Assembly (NCBI GenBank): GCA_000987045.1 | Contig: LAKY01000072.1 | Location: 51,381 to 115,380, forward strand | DNA from: Clostridiales bacterium PH28_bin88 | Lineage (GTDB): Bacteria; Bacillota; PH28-bin88 | Reading direction: 5' to 3' | Length of the DNA: 64,000 nucleotides | Shown here: piece by piece, positions 26,340 through 34,782 of the stretch | Numbering within the stretch: the stretch's first letter is position 1 | How the letters are laid out: each line of letters opens with the position of its first letter | Notes under the pieces: generated by a model | What the model was told of the DNA's origin: nothing | The model's database searches: none | What the model saw: only the letters and a program-made list of their open reading frames with translations | Translations under genes and position numbers: made by a program

Positions 26340-27791
26340 CTACTGGATTAATGCCATCAGGCTGGGATTACTCCAGCCTGTAATGAACGCCGGGTATACC
26401 CCTACAAAAACTGTGAGCCCCACCAGAATGACCAACGGAATGTATTCGTAGGTATGGGCCATGTCGGTCAGGTGGGACCACCTGGGGTTAATCGGCCCGT
26501 AAAACACCCTTCTCACCATCCACAGCATGTACCCGGCGGTAAAGACAATGCCCAGGGTGGCGATGGTGGCGGGTATCTTCAGCACCGGGAAGGAACCCAG
26601 GAACACCAGGAACTCGGCAATAAACTGGCTCATCCCCGGCAGGCCCAGCGAGGCCAGGCTGGCTACGACAAAGGCGGTACCGATCTTGGGGATCTGGGCG
26701 ACCAGGCCGCCCTCCAGTTCGCTGATCTGGCGGGTGTGCGCCCGGTCGTACAAAAGCCCGATCAGGAAGAACAGCAGGCCGGACACCGTCCCATGGGCGA
26801 ACATCTCCAGCACGGCCCCGTTCAGGGCCAGCGGTGTCATGGCGGCGATAGGCAGCAGCACAAACCCCATGTGACTGACACTGGACATGGCGATCATGGT
26901 TTTCAAGTCCTTCTGGCCCATGGCCACGTAAGCCCCGTACACCACATTGACCACCGCCAGCACCGCCAGCGCTGGCATGAACACCTTCAGTCCTTCCGGC
27001 AGCAGGCCGGCGTTGATGCGGATCAGGCCGTAGCCGCCCATCTTTAAAAGCACACCAGCCAGGATCATGCTGACCGGGGCCGGGGCTTCCACGTGAGCGT
27101 CGGGCAGCCAGGTGTGGAATGGGAATACAGGCAGTTTCACCCCGAATCCCAGGAATAGCAGCACAAACAGCATTACCTGCACCCCCGGGGCAAATCCTGC
27201 TTTAGCCAGTTCCACCATGTCGAAGGTAGGTGTGGGCGCCAGGAAGTACATGGCCAGGAACCCCGCCACCATGAAAGCGCTGCCACTCATGGTGTAAATG
27301 ATAAACTTCATGGCCGCGTATTCACGGCGGTCCGAACCCCAGATACCAATCAGGAAATACATGGGGATGAGTTCCAACTCCCAGAACAGGAAGAACAGGA
27401 ACAGGTCCAGGGAGGTGAACACCCCCAGCACCGCCGCTTCCAGCACCGATACCAGGAGAAAGTACTCCTTCACCCGTTTGGTCTGGCCCCAGGAAGCCAG
27501 TACTGCGCAGACAAAAATAAAAGTGGTGAGAATGACCATCGGCAGACTGATACCGTCCGCCCCGACGTGATAGTTGATGTTTAAGGACGAAATCCAGTTA
27601 TGTTTCTCCACGTACTGGAAACCCGCCGTTTGCCTGTCATAGCCCAGGTAAAGCCATAGGGACAGCAGGAGGCCGGTCGAGGAGGCCAACAGGGCCACTA
27701 CTTTGACCGTTCGATGCTGGTCCTTAGGCAGCAGGAGAATTATCGCTGCCGCCGCCAGCGGTACTGTCAGTAAAAGCGAGAGCCAGGGCAT
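26340..27791 (-). CDS. nuoM: NADH-quinone oxidoreductase subunit M
   Basis: Second antiporter-like proton-pumping subunit (483 aa, about 14 helices). Diagnostic are LFFLFWELELIPMYFLIGIWG with the key glutamate, FGVKLPVFPFHTWLPDAHVEAPAPVSMILAGVLLKMGGYGLIR, and DLKTMIAMSSVSHMGFV. GGGAGGG precedes the ATG. It lies between nuoL (27 bp) and nuoN (11 bp). Confidence 0.96.
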   Translation of the reverse strand: MPWLSLLLTVPLAAAAIILLLPKDQHRTVKVVALLASSTGLLLSLWLYLGYDRQTAGFQYVEKHNWISSLNINYHVGADGISLPMVILTTFIFVCAVLASWGQTKRVKEYFLLVSVLEAAVLGVFTSLDLFLFFLFWELELIPMYFLIGIWGSDRREYAAMKFIIYTMSGSAFMVAGFLAMYFLAPTPTFDMVELAKAGFAPGVQVMLFVLLFLGFGVKLPVFPFHTWLPDAHVEAPAPVSMILAGVLLKMGGYGLIRINAGLLPEGLKVFMPALAVLAVVNVVYGAYVAMGQKDLKTMIAMSSVSHMGFVLLPIAAMTPLALNGAVLEMFAHGTVSGLLFFLIGLLYDRAHTRQISELEGGLVAQIPKIGTAFVVASLASLGLPGMSQFIAEFLVFLGSFPVLKIPATIATLGIVFTAGYMLWMVRRVFYGPINPRWSHLTDMAHTYEYIPLVILVGLTVFVGVYPAFITGWSNPSLMALIQ

Positions 27792-27817
27792 AGAGCCGTT
27801 TCCCTCCCCCGAAATTG

Positions 27818-29698
27818 TTATGCGCTAAGGAACAAAGCGAAGTAGATAATCACGATCACGACCGCGGAAAAGGTAACCATGGCGTAAAGCTGGAAGTAGC
27901 CGGACTGGACTTTCCGGAGTCCCGCACCCAGGCCGTCGACCACCCGGGCCACGCCGTTCACCATCCCGTCGACTACCCCGCGGTCAAACCGGGCCAGGAG
28001 GTAAGCCAAGCCCACCGCCCCGTACCTGACAATGACGTCATAATAGAAGCGCTCAATGTACCACTTGTTGGACAGGAAATTGTACAACCCCGGCAGCCAC
28101 ACCGCCAGCGGGTCTTTTTCCGCCCTCTTCCGGCCGTACAACAGCCAGGCCAGGAAGATCCCGCTCACCGCGATGAGGGTGGAGACGGCCATCAACGTCA
28201 AAGCGAAGGAACTGACCCCTGATTCATGGTGTTCGCCGTGGCTTAAAAACTCACCGAAATAGTTGGCCCAGGGAGTTCCCACCCACCCCGCCGCAACGGC
28301 CAGGACCGCCAGTACGATGAGCGGCGCCGTCATGGTCGCGGGGGATTCATGGGCGTGGTGTTTGTGCATATGCGCCGGGCGCTCTCCCAAAAAGGTGTGA
28401 AAGTACACCCGGAAAATGTAGAATGCCGTCATAAACGCCGCTACCAGGGCCAGCACCCCCAGCCCGGGATAGCCGGCATCAAACGCAGAGAGCACGATTT
28501 CATCTTTGCTCCAGAAACCGCTGAAGGGTGGGATCCCCGCCAGGGCCAGAGAGCCTATCAAAAAAGTGAAGGCCGTTACAGGCATTTCTTTCTTGAGCCC
28601 GCCCAGGTCCCGCATTTCCTGGGAATGGGCGCCGTGAATGACGCTGCCGATGGCCAGGAACAACAGTGCCTTGAAGAAAGCGTGGGTCGTGAGGTGGAAC
28701 ATACCCACCGCCGCCGCTCCGGTTACGCCCAGAGCCATCATCATGTACCCCAGCTGGCTGATGGTCGAGTAGGCAATGACCCGCTTGAAGTCGGTCATCA
28801 CCAAACCGATGGTAGCGGCAAAGAAGGCGGTAAAGCCGCCAATATAGGCTACCACCATTAAAGACTCCTGGGAAGCGCTCACGATCGTCATCACCCGGGC
28901 CACCAGGTAAACCCCCGCAGCTACCATGGTTGCCGCATGGATGAGGGCACTGACAGGGGTGGGGCCCTCCATGGCGTCCGGCAGCCAGGTGTGTAGCGGA
29001 AACTGCGCCGACTTCCCAACGGCGCCGGCGAAGATCAGCACCGCCGCCAGTGTCAGGATGCCGGTATCGATTTGCCCGCCCTCCGCTGCCTCGAAAACTT
29101 CAGTAAAATTCAGGGTGGGCACCGCCGTAACGAGGACCAGGATACCCAGCAAAAAACCAACGTCCCCGATACGGGTAGTGATAAACGCCCGCATGCCTGC
29201 CACCGGCGGGGGCAGGGCATTACCGGGCTGGTTGTACCAGAAACCGATCAACAAGTATGAACAGAGGCCTACCAGCTCCCAGAACATAAAGATCTGGAGG
29301 AAGTTGTTGGACGCCACCAGTCCCATCATGGAAAACACGAACAGGGAAAGGAAGGCGTAAAACCGGGAAAACCCGGGGTCACCGTGCATGTAACCGAAGG
29401 AGTAAATCAGTACCAGAAAGGACACCACGGAGACCACCACAAACATTACCGCGGCCATGGGATCCACCAGTACTCCCAACTCCAGTTTAATCGTTCCCAG
29501 GTCAACCCACTCAAGACCGTACTCGGCGTTTTGCCCCCCAATCACCGCCAACAAAATACCCAAGGACAAGATCAGCGATACCCCGGTACAGCATACCGCC
29601 ACGACAGCACTGGTTATAGGTTTTCTATAAGTCAAGGCTATGATCGATAGAAATGCCAGCAAGGGCATGGCAGGCACAAGCCAAGCGTACTGAACCAT
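27818..29698 (-). CDS. nuoL: NADH-quinone oxidoreductase subunit L
   Basis: Distal antiporter-like subunit (626 aa), with the long C-terminal amphipathic helix that braces the membrane arm. Motifs include MFWELVGLCSYLLIGFWY, KSAQFPLHTWLPDAMEGPTPVSALIHAATMVAAGVYL and DFKRVIAYSTISQLGYMMMALG. A His-rich stretch (HMHKHHAHES) sits in the cytoplasmic loop near residue 445. Follows nuoK after 16 bp. Confidence 0.96.
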   Translation of the reverse strand: MVQYAWLVPAMPLLAFLSIIALTYRKPITSAVVAVCCTGVSLILSLGILLAVIGGQNAEYGLEWVDLGTIKLELGVLVDPMAAVMFVVVSVVSFLVLIYSFGYMHGDPGFSRFYAFLSLFVFSMMGLVASNNFLQIFMFWELVGLCSYLLIGFWYNQPGNALPPPVAGMRAFITTRIGDVGFLLGILVLVTAVPTLNFTEVFEAAEGGQIDTGILTLAAVLIFAGAVGKSAQFPLHTWLPDAMEGPTPVSALIHAATMVAAGVYLVARVMTIVSASQESLMVVAYIGGFTAFFAATIGLVMTDFKRVIAYSTISQLGYMMMALGVTGAAAVGMFHLTTHAFFKALLFLAIGSVIHGAHSQEMRDLGGLKKEMPVTAFTFLIGSLALAGIPPFSGFWSKDEIVLSAFDAGYPGLGVLALVAAFMTAFYIFRVYFHTFLGERPAHMHKHHAHESPATMTAPLIVLAVLAVAAGWVGTPWANYFGEFLSHGEHHESGVSSFALTLMAVSTLIAVSGIFLAWLLYGRKRAEKDPLAVWLPGLYNFLSNKWYIERFYYDVIVRYGAVGLAYLLARFDRGVVDGMVNGVARVVDGLGAGLRKVQSGYFQLYAMVTFSAVVIVIIYFALFLSA

Positions 29699-29714
29699 GC
29701 TTCACCACCCTCTT

Positions 29715-30020
29715 CTAACCCTTTAGATTGGTTATTTCGTCAGCGGAGATAGTGCCGTGCTTCCGTTGTAGGGCCAGGAAGATCCCCAGGCCCAGAGCGG
29801 TCTCCGCCGCTGCCACAGTCAGCATGAAGATCACGAAGATCTGACCGGTGGGGGCGGATGGAGAAAGGTAACGGGAAAAAGCCACCAGGGTAATCCCCAC
29901 CCCGACAAACATCACCTCAAGAGACATAAATATAAAAATGACATTTCGCCTGGTAAGCACTCCATACGCGCCAATGGCAAAAACGATGGCTCCCAGGGCC
30001 AGGTAATTCATCAATGCCAT
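29715..30020 (-). CDS. nuoK: NADH-quinone oxidoreductase subunit K
   Basis: Small three-helix membrane subunit (101 aa). The conserved glutamates are in FMSLEVMFVGVGITLVAFSR and AAAETALGLGI. The start ATG shares one base with the nuoJ stop (TAATG) and has GAGAGGGGGGA upstream. A longer open frame reaching 30536 exists only because it overlaps nuoJ out of frame. Confidence 0.95.
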   Translation of the reverse strand: MALMNYLALGAIVFAIGAYGVLTRRNVIFIFMSLEVMFVGVGITLVAFSRYLSPSAPTGQIFVIFMLTVAAAETALGLGIFLALQRKHGTISADEITNLKG

Positions 30021-30529
30021 TAGCTGTCCCCCCTCTCTATATCCCGCGTGTAGACCACCGCACCCACCAGGGCTACCAGCAGTACCACCGACACCAGTTC
30101 GAAGGGCAGGAGGTAGTCGGTAAAGAGCACCTGTCCGAATTCTGCCAAGGAAATGCCCTGGCCCGCAGGTATACCGTCGGCGCCCGGCATCCCGGCAAAA
30201 GCTACCAGCATCAGCACCACAAACAGCCCCGTCATGATCATGCCTACCCACCTGTTCATCGTCTGCTTGACAGCCGTCCCTGGCATCCCGGGGGTCAACA
30301 TGATCACGAAGGCAAATAACACCGCAATGGCGCCGGCATAGACCATCGCCAGAACCAGGGCCAGGAACTCGGCCTGCAGCAGGAAGTACAGACCGGCAGT
30401 TCCCAGGAAGAAGAACACCAGCGAAATGGTGGCCCGGGTCAGGTTCTTTAAGGCGGTGACCATCAGGGCGGAAACCAGGGTCATCAGCGCCAGCACCCAG
30501 AAAGAGATTTGAAACAAAAACCCGTCCAT
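30020..30529 (-). CDS. nuoJ: NADH-quinone oxidoreductase subunit J
   Basis: Five-helix membrane subunit (169 aa) that forms the E-channel with NuoH, K and A. VFFFLGTAGLYFLLQAEFLALVLAMVYAGAIAVLFAFVIMLT contains the pi-bulge helix TM3 typical of the subunit. Overlaps nuoK by one base and lies 38 bp after nuoH. Confidence 0.94.
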   Translation of the reverse strand: MDGFLFQISFWVLALMTLVSALMVTALKNLTRATISLVFFFLGTAGLYFLLQAEFLALVLAMVYAGAIAVLFAFVIMLTPGMPGTAVKQTMNRWVGMIMTGLFVVLMLVAFAGMPGADGIPAGQGISLAEFGQVLFTDYLLPFELVSVVLLVALVGAVVYTRDIERGDS

Positions 30530-30567
30530 AGCTCAACCTACTTTCCTTGAAGCGCTTCTTTTCTAAG

Positions 30568-31608
30568 TCACAGCACCATGATCAGGCTGGTAACACCCAG
30601 ATTGATAAGAGCCAAGGGGAGAATAAACTTCCAGTTGAACTGCATCAGGTGGTCCATCCTGATGCGGGGATAGGTCCACCGCACCCACATGTAGAAAAAG
30701 ATCACCGCGTAGGTCTTAACCAGGAACCAGATGACCGGCGGCAACAATGGTCCCTGCCAGCCCCCCAGAAAAAGAGTAGTGATCACCGCACCGGCTCCCA
30801 GCAGGTGGGTGTATTCACCCAAGTAGAAAAGGGCAAACCGCATGCCGGAGTACTCAGTCATGTACCCACCCACCAGTTCCTGCTCGGCTTCTTCCAGATC
30901 AAAAGGTGCCCGGTTAATCTCAGCGGCAGCAACCGTGACAAACAGTAGGAAGGCCAGCGGCTGGCGGACGACATTCCACAGGCCCGCCTGGGATTCTACT
31001 ATATCCACCAGGCTCAGGCTGCCCGCCAGCAGGGCTACTCCTATGGCGGAAATGATCAAAGGCACTTCATAGGCGATGGTCTGGGAAACCGCCCGCATAC
31101 CGCCCATCAGCGACCACTTGTTGTTTACCCCCCATCCCGCTACCAGCACGAAGAAGGAGCCAAGACCGCTGACAGCAAAGAGGTACAACAGGCCATTATC
31201 CATCCTGGATACCACCCACCCCGGGGCGAAGGGAATGACCAGATAAACCATCAAGGCCATGGTAAACATCATCATGGGGCTCAGGAAAAACACGAGCTTA
31301 TCCATGGTGGGCAAGGCCAGCGCTTGCTTTGACATCACCTTGATGGCGTCCGCCACGGGCTGCAAGAGTCCCGCCGGGCCGGTACGCGTGGGGCCGTATC
31401 TAATCTGGATGCGCCCGGCTACCTTCCGCTCCATCCAGGTTAAAAACATTACATTTAAAAAGACAAAAGCTACCAGCGCGATCGCCACCGGGATCATTAC
31501 CAGCAGCTGGGTCAGGGGTAGGGGTATGCCCACCGACAACCCCCATTCGGCAATTCCCTGGTATACTCCCGCCGCCCATCGATCCGGCGCGTAGAAAAAC
31601 TCCCACAT
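30568..31608 (-). CDS. nuoH: NADH-quinone oxidoreductase subunit H
   Basis: Membrane subunit (346 aa, eight helices) at the junction with the peripheral arm; it forms most of the quinone cavity. Recognised by WMERKVAGRIQIRYGPTRTGPAGLLQPVADAIK, GWGVNNKWSLMGGMRAVSQTIAYEVP and AEINRAPFDLEEAEQELVGGYMTEYSGMRFALF. I use the ATG at 31608 with AAGGGG eight bases upstream; a GTG nine bases earlier is less likely. It follows nuoI here, the reverse of the usual H-I order. Confidence 0.95.
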   Translation of the reverse strand: MWEFFYAPDRWAAGVYQGIAEWGLSVGIPLPLTQLLVMIPVAIALVAFVFLNVMFLTWMERKVAGRIQIRYGPTRTGPAGLLQPVADAIKVMSKQALALPTMDKLVFFLSPMMMFTMALMVYLVIPFAPGWVVSRMDNGLLYLFAVSGLGSFFVLVAGWGVNNKWSLMGGMRAVSQTIAYEVPLIISAIGVALLAGSLSLVDIVESQAGLWNVVRQPLAFLLFVTVAAAEINRAPFDLEEAEQELVGGYMTEYSGMRFALFYLGEYTHLLGAGAVITTLFLGGWQGPLLPPVIWFLVKTYAVIFFYMWVRWTYPRIRMDHLMQFNWKFILPLALINLGVTSLIMVL

Positions 31609-31620
31609 TTTATTCACCCC

Positions 31621-32052
31621 TTACCGGTACCTGGTAATCGGCGGATCGCCGGCCATTCGCTCCTGGGCGAAGATGGCGTCCCGTGACTCGTAGACGGCTA
31701 GTTCATAGTGGTGCGAGTGGGACAGGGCGCTCACCGGGCAGATCTCCACACAGAAGCCGCACAGCATGCAGTGAATGGCGTCCACCTGGTAGTGCAGCAC
31801 CGTCTTTTTTCCTTGTTCGTCCTCACCGGTCACGATGTCGATGGCCTTAACCGGGCAGTAGTGTTCGCAAAGCACGCAGGCAACGCACTTTTCCTGGTCC
31901 CACCGGATCAAGCCCCGAAACCGGTCGAAGGGTTCCCGCCGTTCCGTGGGGTACTGGATGGTCACCGGCTTGGAAAACAAGTGGCGCAGGGTAACCCCTA
32001 AGCCCCGGACTAGTTCTTTAGCTAAACCAATGTCTTTTAAACCCCATTCCAT
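31621..32052 (-). CDS. nuoI: NADH-quinone oxidoreductase subunit I
   Basis: Peripheral 8Fe ferredoxin-like subunit (143 aa) passing electrons to NuoB. Two motifs, CVACVLCEHYCP and CMLCGFCVEICPVSAL, bind clusters N6a and N6b. It lies between nuoD (14 bp) and nuoH (12 bp), an I-before-H order. Confidence 0.95.
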   Translation of the reverse strand: MEWGLKDIGLAKELVRGLGVTLRHLFSKPVTIQYPTERREPFDRFRGLIRWDQEKCVACVLCEHYCPVKAIDIVTGEDEQGKKTVLHYQVDAIHCMLCGFCVEICPVSALSHSHHYELAVYESRDAIFAQERMAGDPPITRYR

Positions 32053-32066
32053 GTCCGGTATCTCCT

Positions 32067-33236
32067 TTAGCGGTCAAGTTCGCCCATCACCGGGTCGAAA
32101 CTGGCCAGAATTGAAACTACGTCGGCAATCAGGACTCCCCTCATCAGCTTCGGTAGAATCTGAGAGTTGATAAACGACGGTGCCCGGATCTTCATCCGGT
32201 ACGGGTAGCCCGTGCCGTCACTGACAATATAGAAGCCCAGTTCGCCTTTAGGGTTCTCCGCCCCGGCGTAGATTTCCCCTACCGGCGGTGTGAAACCCTG
32301 AACCAGCAGGTGGAAGTGGCGGACCACCGCCGGGAAGTTGTGGGGAAATTGCTGTTTATCCGGCAGCGCAATGCCGGGCACGTCCGACATGATAGGTCCC
32401 ACAGGCAGCATATCCAGAGCCTGTTTGATGATCCGGTGGCTCTGGCGCATCTCCTCTACCCGCACCGCGTACCGGTCGAAGACATCGCCCTTGTTCCCAA
32501 GAGGAATGTCGAACTCAACACGGTCATAGATTTCATAGGGATAGGCCTTCCGGATGTCCCAGTTGACCCCTGACGCCCGCAAGTTTGGTCCTGTCAGGCC
32601 ATAGGCGACGGCGTCTTCCGCCGAGACCACGCCGATGTCTCTGGTCCGGCTAATCCAGATAGGGTTCCTGGTCAGTAGGGCCTCGTAGTCATTGACCCTC
32701 TTCGGGAAGTCATCCAGAAACTCCTTCAGCTTCTCCACAAACCCTGGCGGGAAGTCGTAAGTGGTTCCCCCCACCCGGAAACAGTTCATGGTCAACCGTG
32801 CGCCGCAATACATCTCGAAGAGGTCCAGGATCTTCTCCCTGTCCCGGAAGGTGTAAAGCATGATGGTCCATGCTCCCAGGTCCAGTCCCATGGATCCTAG
32901 GGCCACCAGGTGACTGGCGATGCGCTGCAGTTCGGCCATGATCACCCGGATGTGCTTCGCCCTTTCCGGAGCCTCTACACCCATCAGCTTTTCTACCGCC
33001 AGTACGTAGGCATGGTTGTTGTTGGCGGAGGCAAGGTAATCCAGCCGGTCAGTGATGGGTATAAACTGGCCGTATAGCATTCCCTCGGCCATCTTTTCCA
33101 GCCCACGGTGAAGTTGACCGACTACCGGGATGCACTCCACCACCCGCTCACCCTCCAAGATCAGTTCAAACTTCATGACCCCGTGGGTACTGGGATGTTG
33201 AGGCCCTAAATTCAATGTAATTTGTTCAGTGTGCAT
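32067..33236 (-). CDS. nuoD: NADH-quinone oxidoreductase subunit D
   Basis: The 49-kDa-type quinone-site subunit (389 aa), related to NiFe hydrogenase large subunits but lacking the metal cysteines. Motifs are LNLGPQHPSTHGVMKFELILEGE at the N-terminus, GQLHRGLEKMAE, DRLDYLASANNNHAYVLAVEKL and the C-terminal ADVVSILASFDPVMGELDR. A good AAGGAG site precedes the ATG despite a 165-bp repeat-filled gap to nuoC. Confidence 0.96.
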   Translation of the reverse strand: MHTEQITLNLGPQHPSTHGVMKFELILEGERVVECIPVVGQLHRGLEKMAEGMLYGQFIPITDRLDYLASANNNHAYVLAVEKLMGVEAPERAKHIRVIMAELQRIASHLVALGSMGLDLGAWTIMLYTFRDREKILDLFEMYCGARLTMNCFRVGGTTYDFPPGFVEKLKEFLDDFPKRVNDYEALLTRNPIWISRTRDIGVVSAEDAVAYGLTGPNLRASGVNWDIRKAYPYEIYDRVEFDIPLGNKGDVFDRYAVRVEEMRQSHRIIKQALDMLPVGPIMSDVPGIALPDKQQFPHNFPAVVRHFHLLVQGFTPPVGEIYAGAENPKGELGFYIVSDGTGYPYRMKIRAPSFINSQILPKLMRGVLIADVVSILASFDPVMGELDR

Positions 33237-33253
33237 TGGCCTTACTCCTTATC

Positions 33254-33322
33254 TCAGTTACTAGTTGCTAGTGACTAGTGGTTAGAAACTCGTGCTAGTA
33301 ACTGGTGACTAATGAGTGGTTG
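33254..33322. repeat. Degenerate heptamer repeat array, CTAGTGR type
   Basis: From 33261 the gap reads in 7-mers: CTAGTTG, CTAGTGA, CTAGTGG, TTAGAAA, CTCGTG (one short), CTAGTAA, CTGGTGA, CTAATGA, GTGGTTG. It interrupts an otherwise tight operon between nuoC and nuoD. CTAG is usually rare in bacterial DNA, so this density is unusual. Confidence 0.7.
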
Positions 33323-33359
33323 TATATGACCGTACTCTTCACGCTTACGACTGTTAACC

Positions 33360-33415
33360 TCCGACCTCTGACTTAGGATTTCTGACTTCCGCCTTCTGAC
33401 ATCAGACTTCTAATA
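33360..33415. repeat. Degenerate heptamer repeat array, TCTGACT type
   Basis: Eight consecutive 7-mers: TCCGACC, TCTGACT, TAGGATT, TCTGACT, TCCGCCT, TCTGACA, TCAGACT, TCTAATA. The last units lie inside the 3' end of nuoC and supply its stop codon (33402-33404) and last codons. Confidence 0.65.
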
Positions 33416-33863
33416 CGGGGCGCTTGTTCACTGGGTAGCTCTTTAACAGGGGGTGCCCTTCCCAATCATCCGGCAGTAAAATCCGCTTCAGATTGGGATG
33501 CCCGGTAAACAAAACCCCAAACAAGTCGAAGGTTTCACGCTCATCCCAGTCAGCCGCCGGCCAGACGCTGGTAACGGACGGCACTGCCGGCGCTGTCGCC
33601 GTGGTTTTTACCTTCAAGATCAGGCTGTGTTTTTCTTCCAGGGAACGCAACCCGTAGACCACCTCCAGAAAGTCAACCCGGTCTACCGCCGTAATAAACA
33701 CCAGGAAGTTAAAGTGATACCCGGGAGTATCCCTCAGGTAGACGGCTACCTCCAAAAGTCTCTCCCCTGGTATCTCCACTACCAGGTCCGGGGTCTCCTG
33801 TACCGGGACAACCGCATCGCCGAAGTGATGCTTTAACCCTTTAACCAGTTCCCCAGGGCTCAT
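33402..33863 (-). CDS. nuoC: NADH-quinone oxidoreductase subunit C
   Basis: The 30-kDa-type subunit (153 aa), which packs against NuoD and NuoB. DWDERETFDLFGVLFTGHPNLKRILLPDDWEGHPLLKSYP is the family signature. It stands 2 bp after the nuoB stop. It ends a few residues after the signature, inside a heptamer repeat array, so the natural C-terminus may have been trimmed or replaced by the repeat. Confidence 0.95.
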   Translation of the reverse strand: MSPGELVKGLKHHFGDAVVPVQETPDLVVEIPGERLLEVAVYLRDTPGYHFNFLVFITAVDRVDFLEVVYGLRSLEEKHSLILKVKTTATAPAVPSVTSVWPAADWDERETFDLFGVLFTGHPNLKRILLPDDWEGHPLLKSYPVNKRPVLEV

Positions 33864-33865
33864 CT

Positions 33866-34417
33866 CTAAGACCGCCCCCTTCGGGTAAGCTTATCTTGTT
33901 TAATGATGTCCTGCAGCTTCATCAACCCGTAGAGCAGTGCCTCGGGCCGTGGGGGACATCCTGGAATGTACACGTCTACCGGGGCAATCTCGTCCATCCC
34001 CTGCACCACGCTGTAGGTATTAAACGGACCGCCGCTGCAGGCGCAGTTTCCCAAGGCTACTACCCATTTGGGAGCCGGGATCTGTTCATACAGCCTTCTC
34101 ACCCGTGGAGCCATCTTGTAGGTGATGGTCCCTGCTACCAGCATCACGTCCGCTTGGCGGGGTGAGGGGCGGAAGACACCCGAGCCAAAACGGTCGATAT
34201 CATAATGGGCGGCGCCAGTGCTCATCATTTCGATAGCGCAACAGGCCAGTCCGAAGGTCATGGGCCACATGGAACTTTTACGACCCCAGTTGATGAGCGC
34301 CTCCGAACTGCCCACCAGGATGTGCCCGCCCGGCACCTTCTCCACGTAGGTAAAGAGTTTTCCCAACGGGCTCATGTCTGTCTCGTGAAGCCTTTCCCAC
34401 CTGTCTTCTACACCCAC
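33866..34417 (-). CDS. nuoB: NADH-quinone oxidoreductase subunit B
   Basis: PSST-type subunit (183 aa) carrying cluster N2, the last iron-sulfur cluster before quinone. Cluster cysteines: [20 protein letters not shown] and [13 protein letters not shown] start at GTG 34417, which has GGAAGGGGG seven bases upstream and overlaps the nuoA stop by 10 bp; the longer frame from 34438 overlaps more and has no better site. Confidence 0.95.
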   Translation of the reverse strand: MGVEDRWERLHETDMSPLGKLFTYVEKVPGGHILVGSSEALINWGRKSSMWPMTFGLACCAIEMMSTGAAHYDIDRFGSGVFRPSPRQADVMLVAGTITYKMAPRVRRLYEQIPAPKWVVALGNCACSGGPFNTYSVVQGMDEIAPVDVYIPGCPPRPEALLYGLMKLQDIIKQDKLTRRGRS

Positions 34418-34767
34418 TTCAGTACCCCCTTCCGCCACGCGTAAACCAATCCACCCACCAGCATCAGAATGAACACCATCACCTCGATAAATCCGAACAG
34501 GCCCAGAGACTTGAACGCAGCTACCCAGGCAAAGAGAAAAATCGCCTCTACGTCAAACACCACAAACAACAGGGCAAACGGGTAAAAGCCCAGGCGGTAA
34601 CGCGCCCAGCCGGAGCCAACGGGCAGGTCGCCGCACTCGTACGGAGTATCGCGGTGTTCGGTAGGCACCACCCGGGGGGCCAGCAGCCAGTTCAAGAAAT
34701 AGATAATGCCAACCAGCAGCATCCCGGCAGTGGTGTAAAAAGCAATTTTAAAAAATTCACCGTACAC
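34408..34767 (-). CDS. nuoA: NADH-quinone oxidoreductase subunit A
   Basis: Three-helix membrane subunit (119 aa) at the hinge of the two arms. Signature [44 protein letters not shown] with the loop cysteine and conserved acidic residues. It begins 15 bp after the upstream NuoF-GltD fusion gene and overlaps nuoB. Confidence 0.95.
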   Translation of the reverse strand: MYGEFFKIAFYTTAGMLLVGIIYFLNWLLAPRVVPTEHRDTPYECGDLPVGSGWARYRLGFYPFALLFVVFDVEAIFLFAWVAAFKSLGLFGFIEVMVFILMLVGGLVYAWRKGVLKWV

Positions 34768-34782
34768 AAGACCTCACCCCTC

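Noticed and set aside
29715..30536. A 273-residue protein ending in NuoK
   Set aside because: The N-terminal part only overlaps nuoJ in another frame; NuoK is 101 residues and starts with a good ribosome site at 30020.
33254..33415. CRISPR array in the nuoC-nuoD gap
   Set aside because: The repeats are directly adjacent 7-mers without spacers and are too degenerate.
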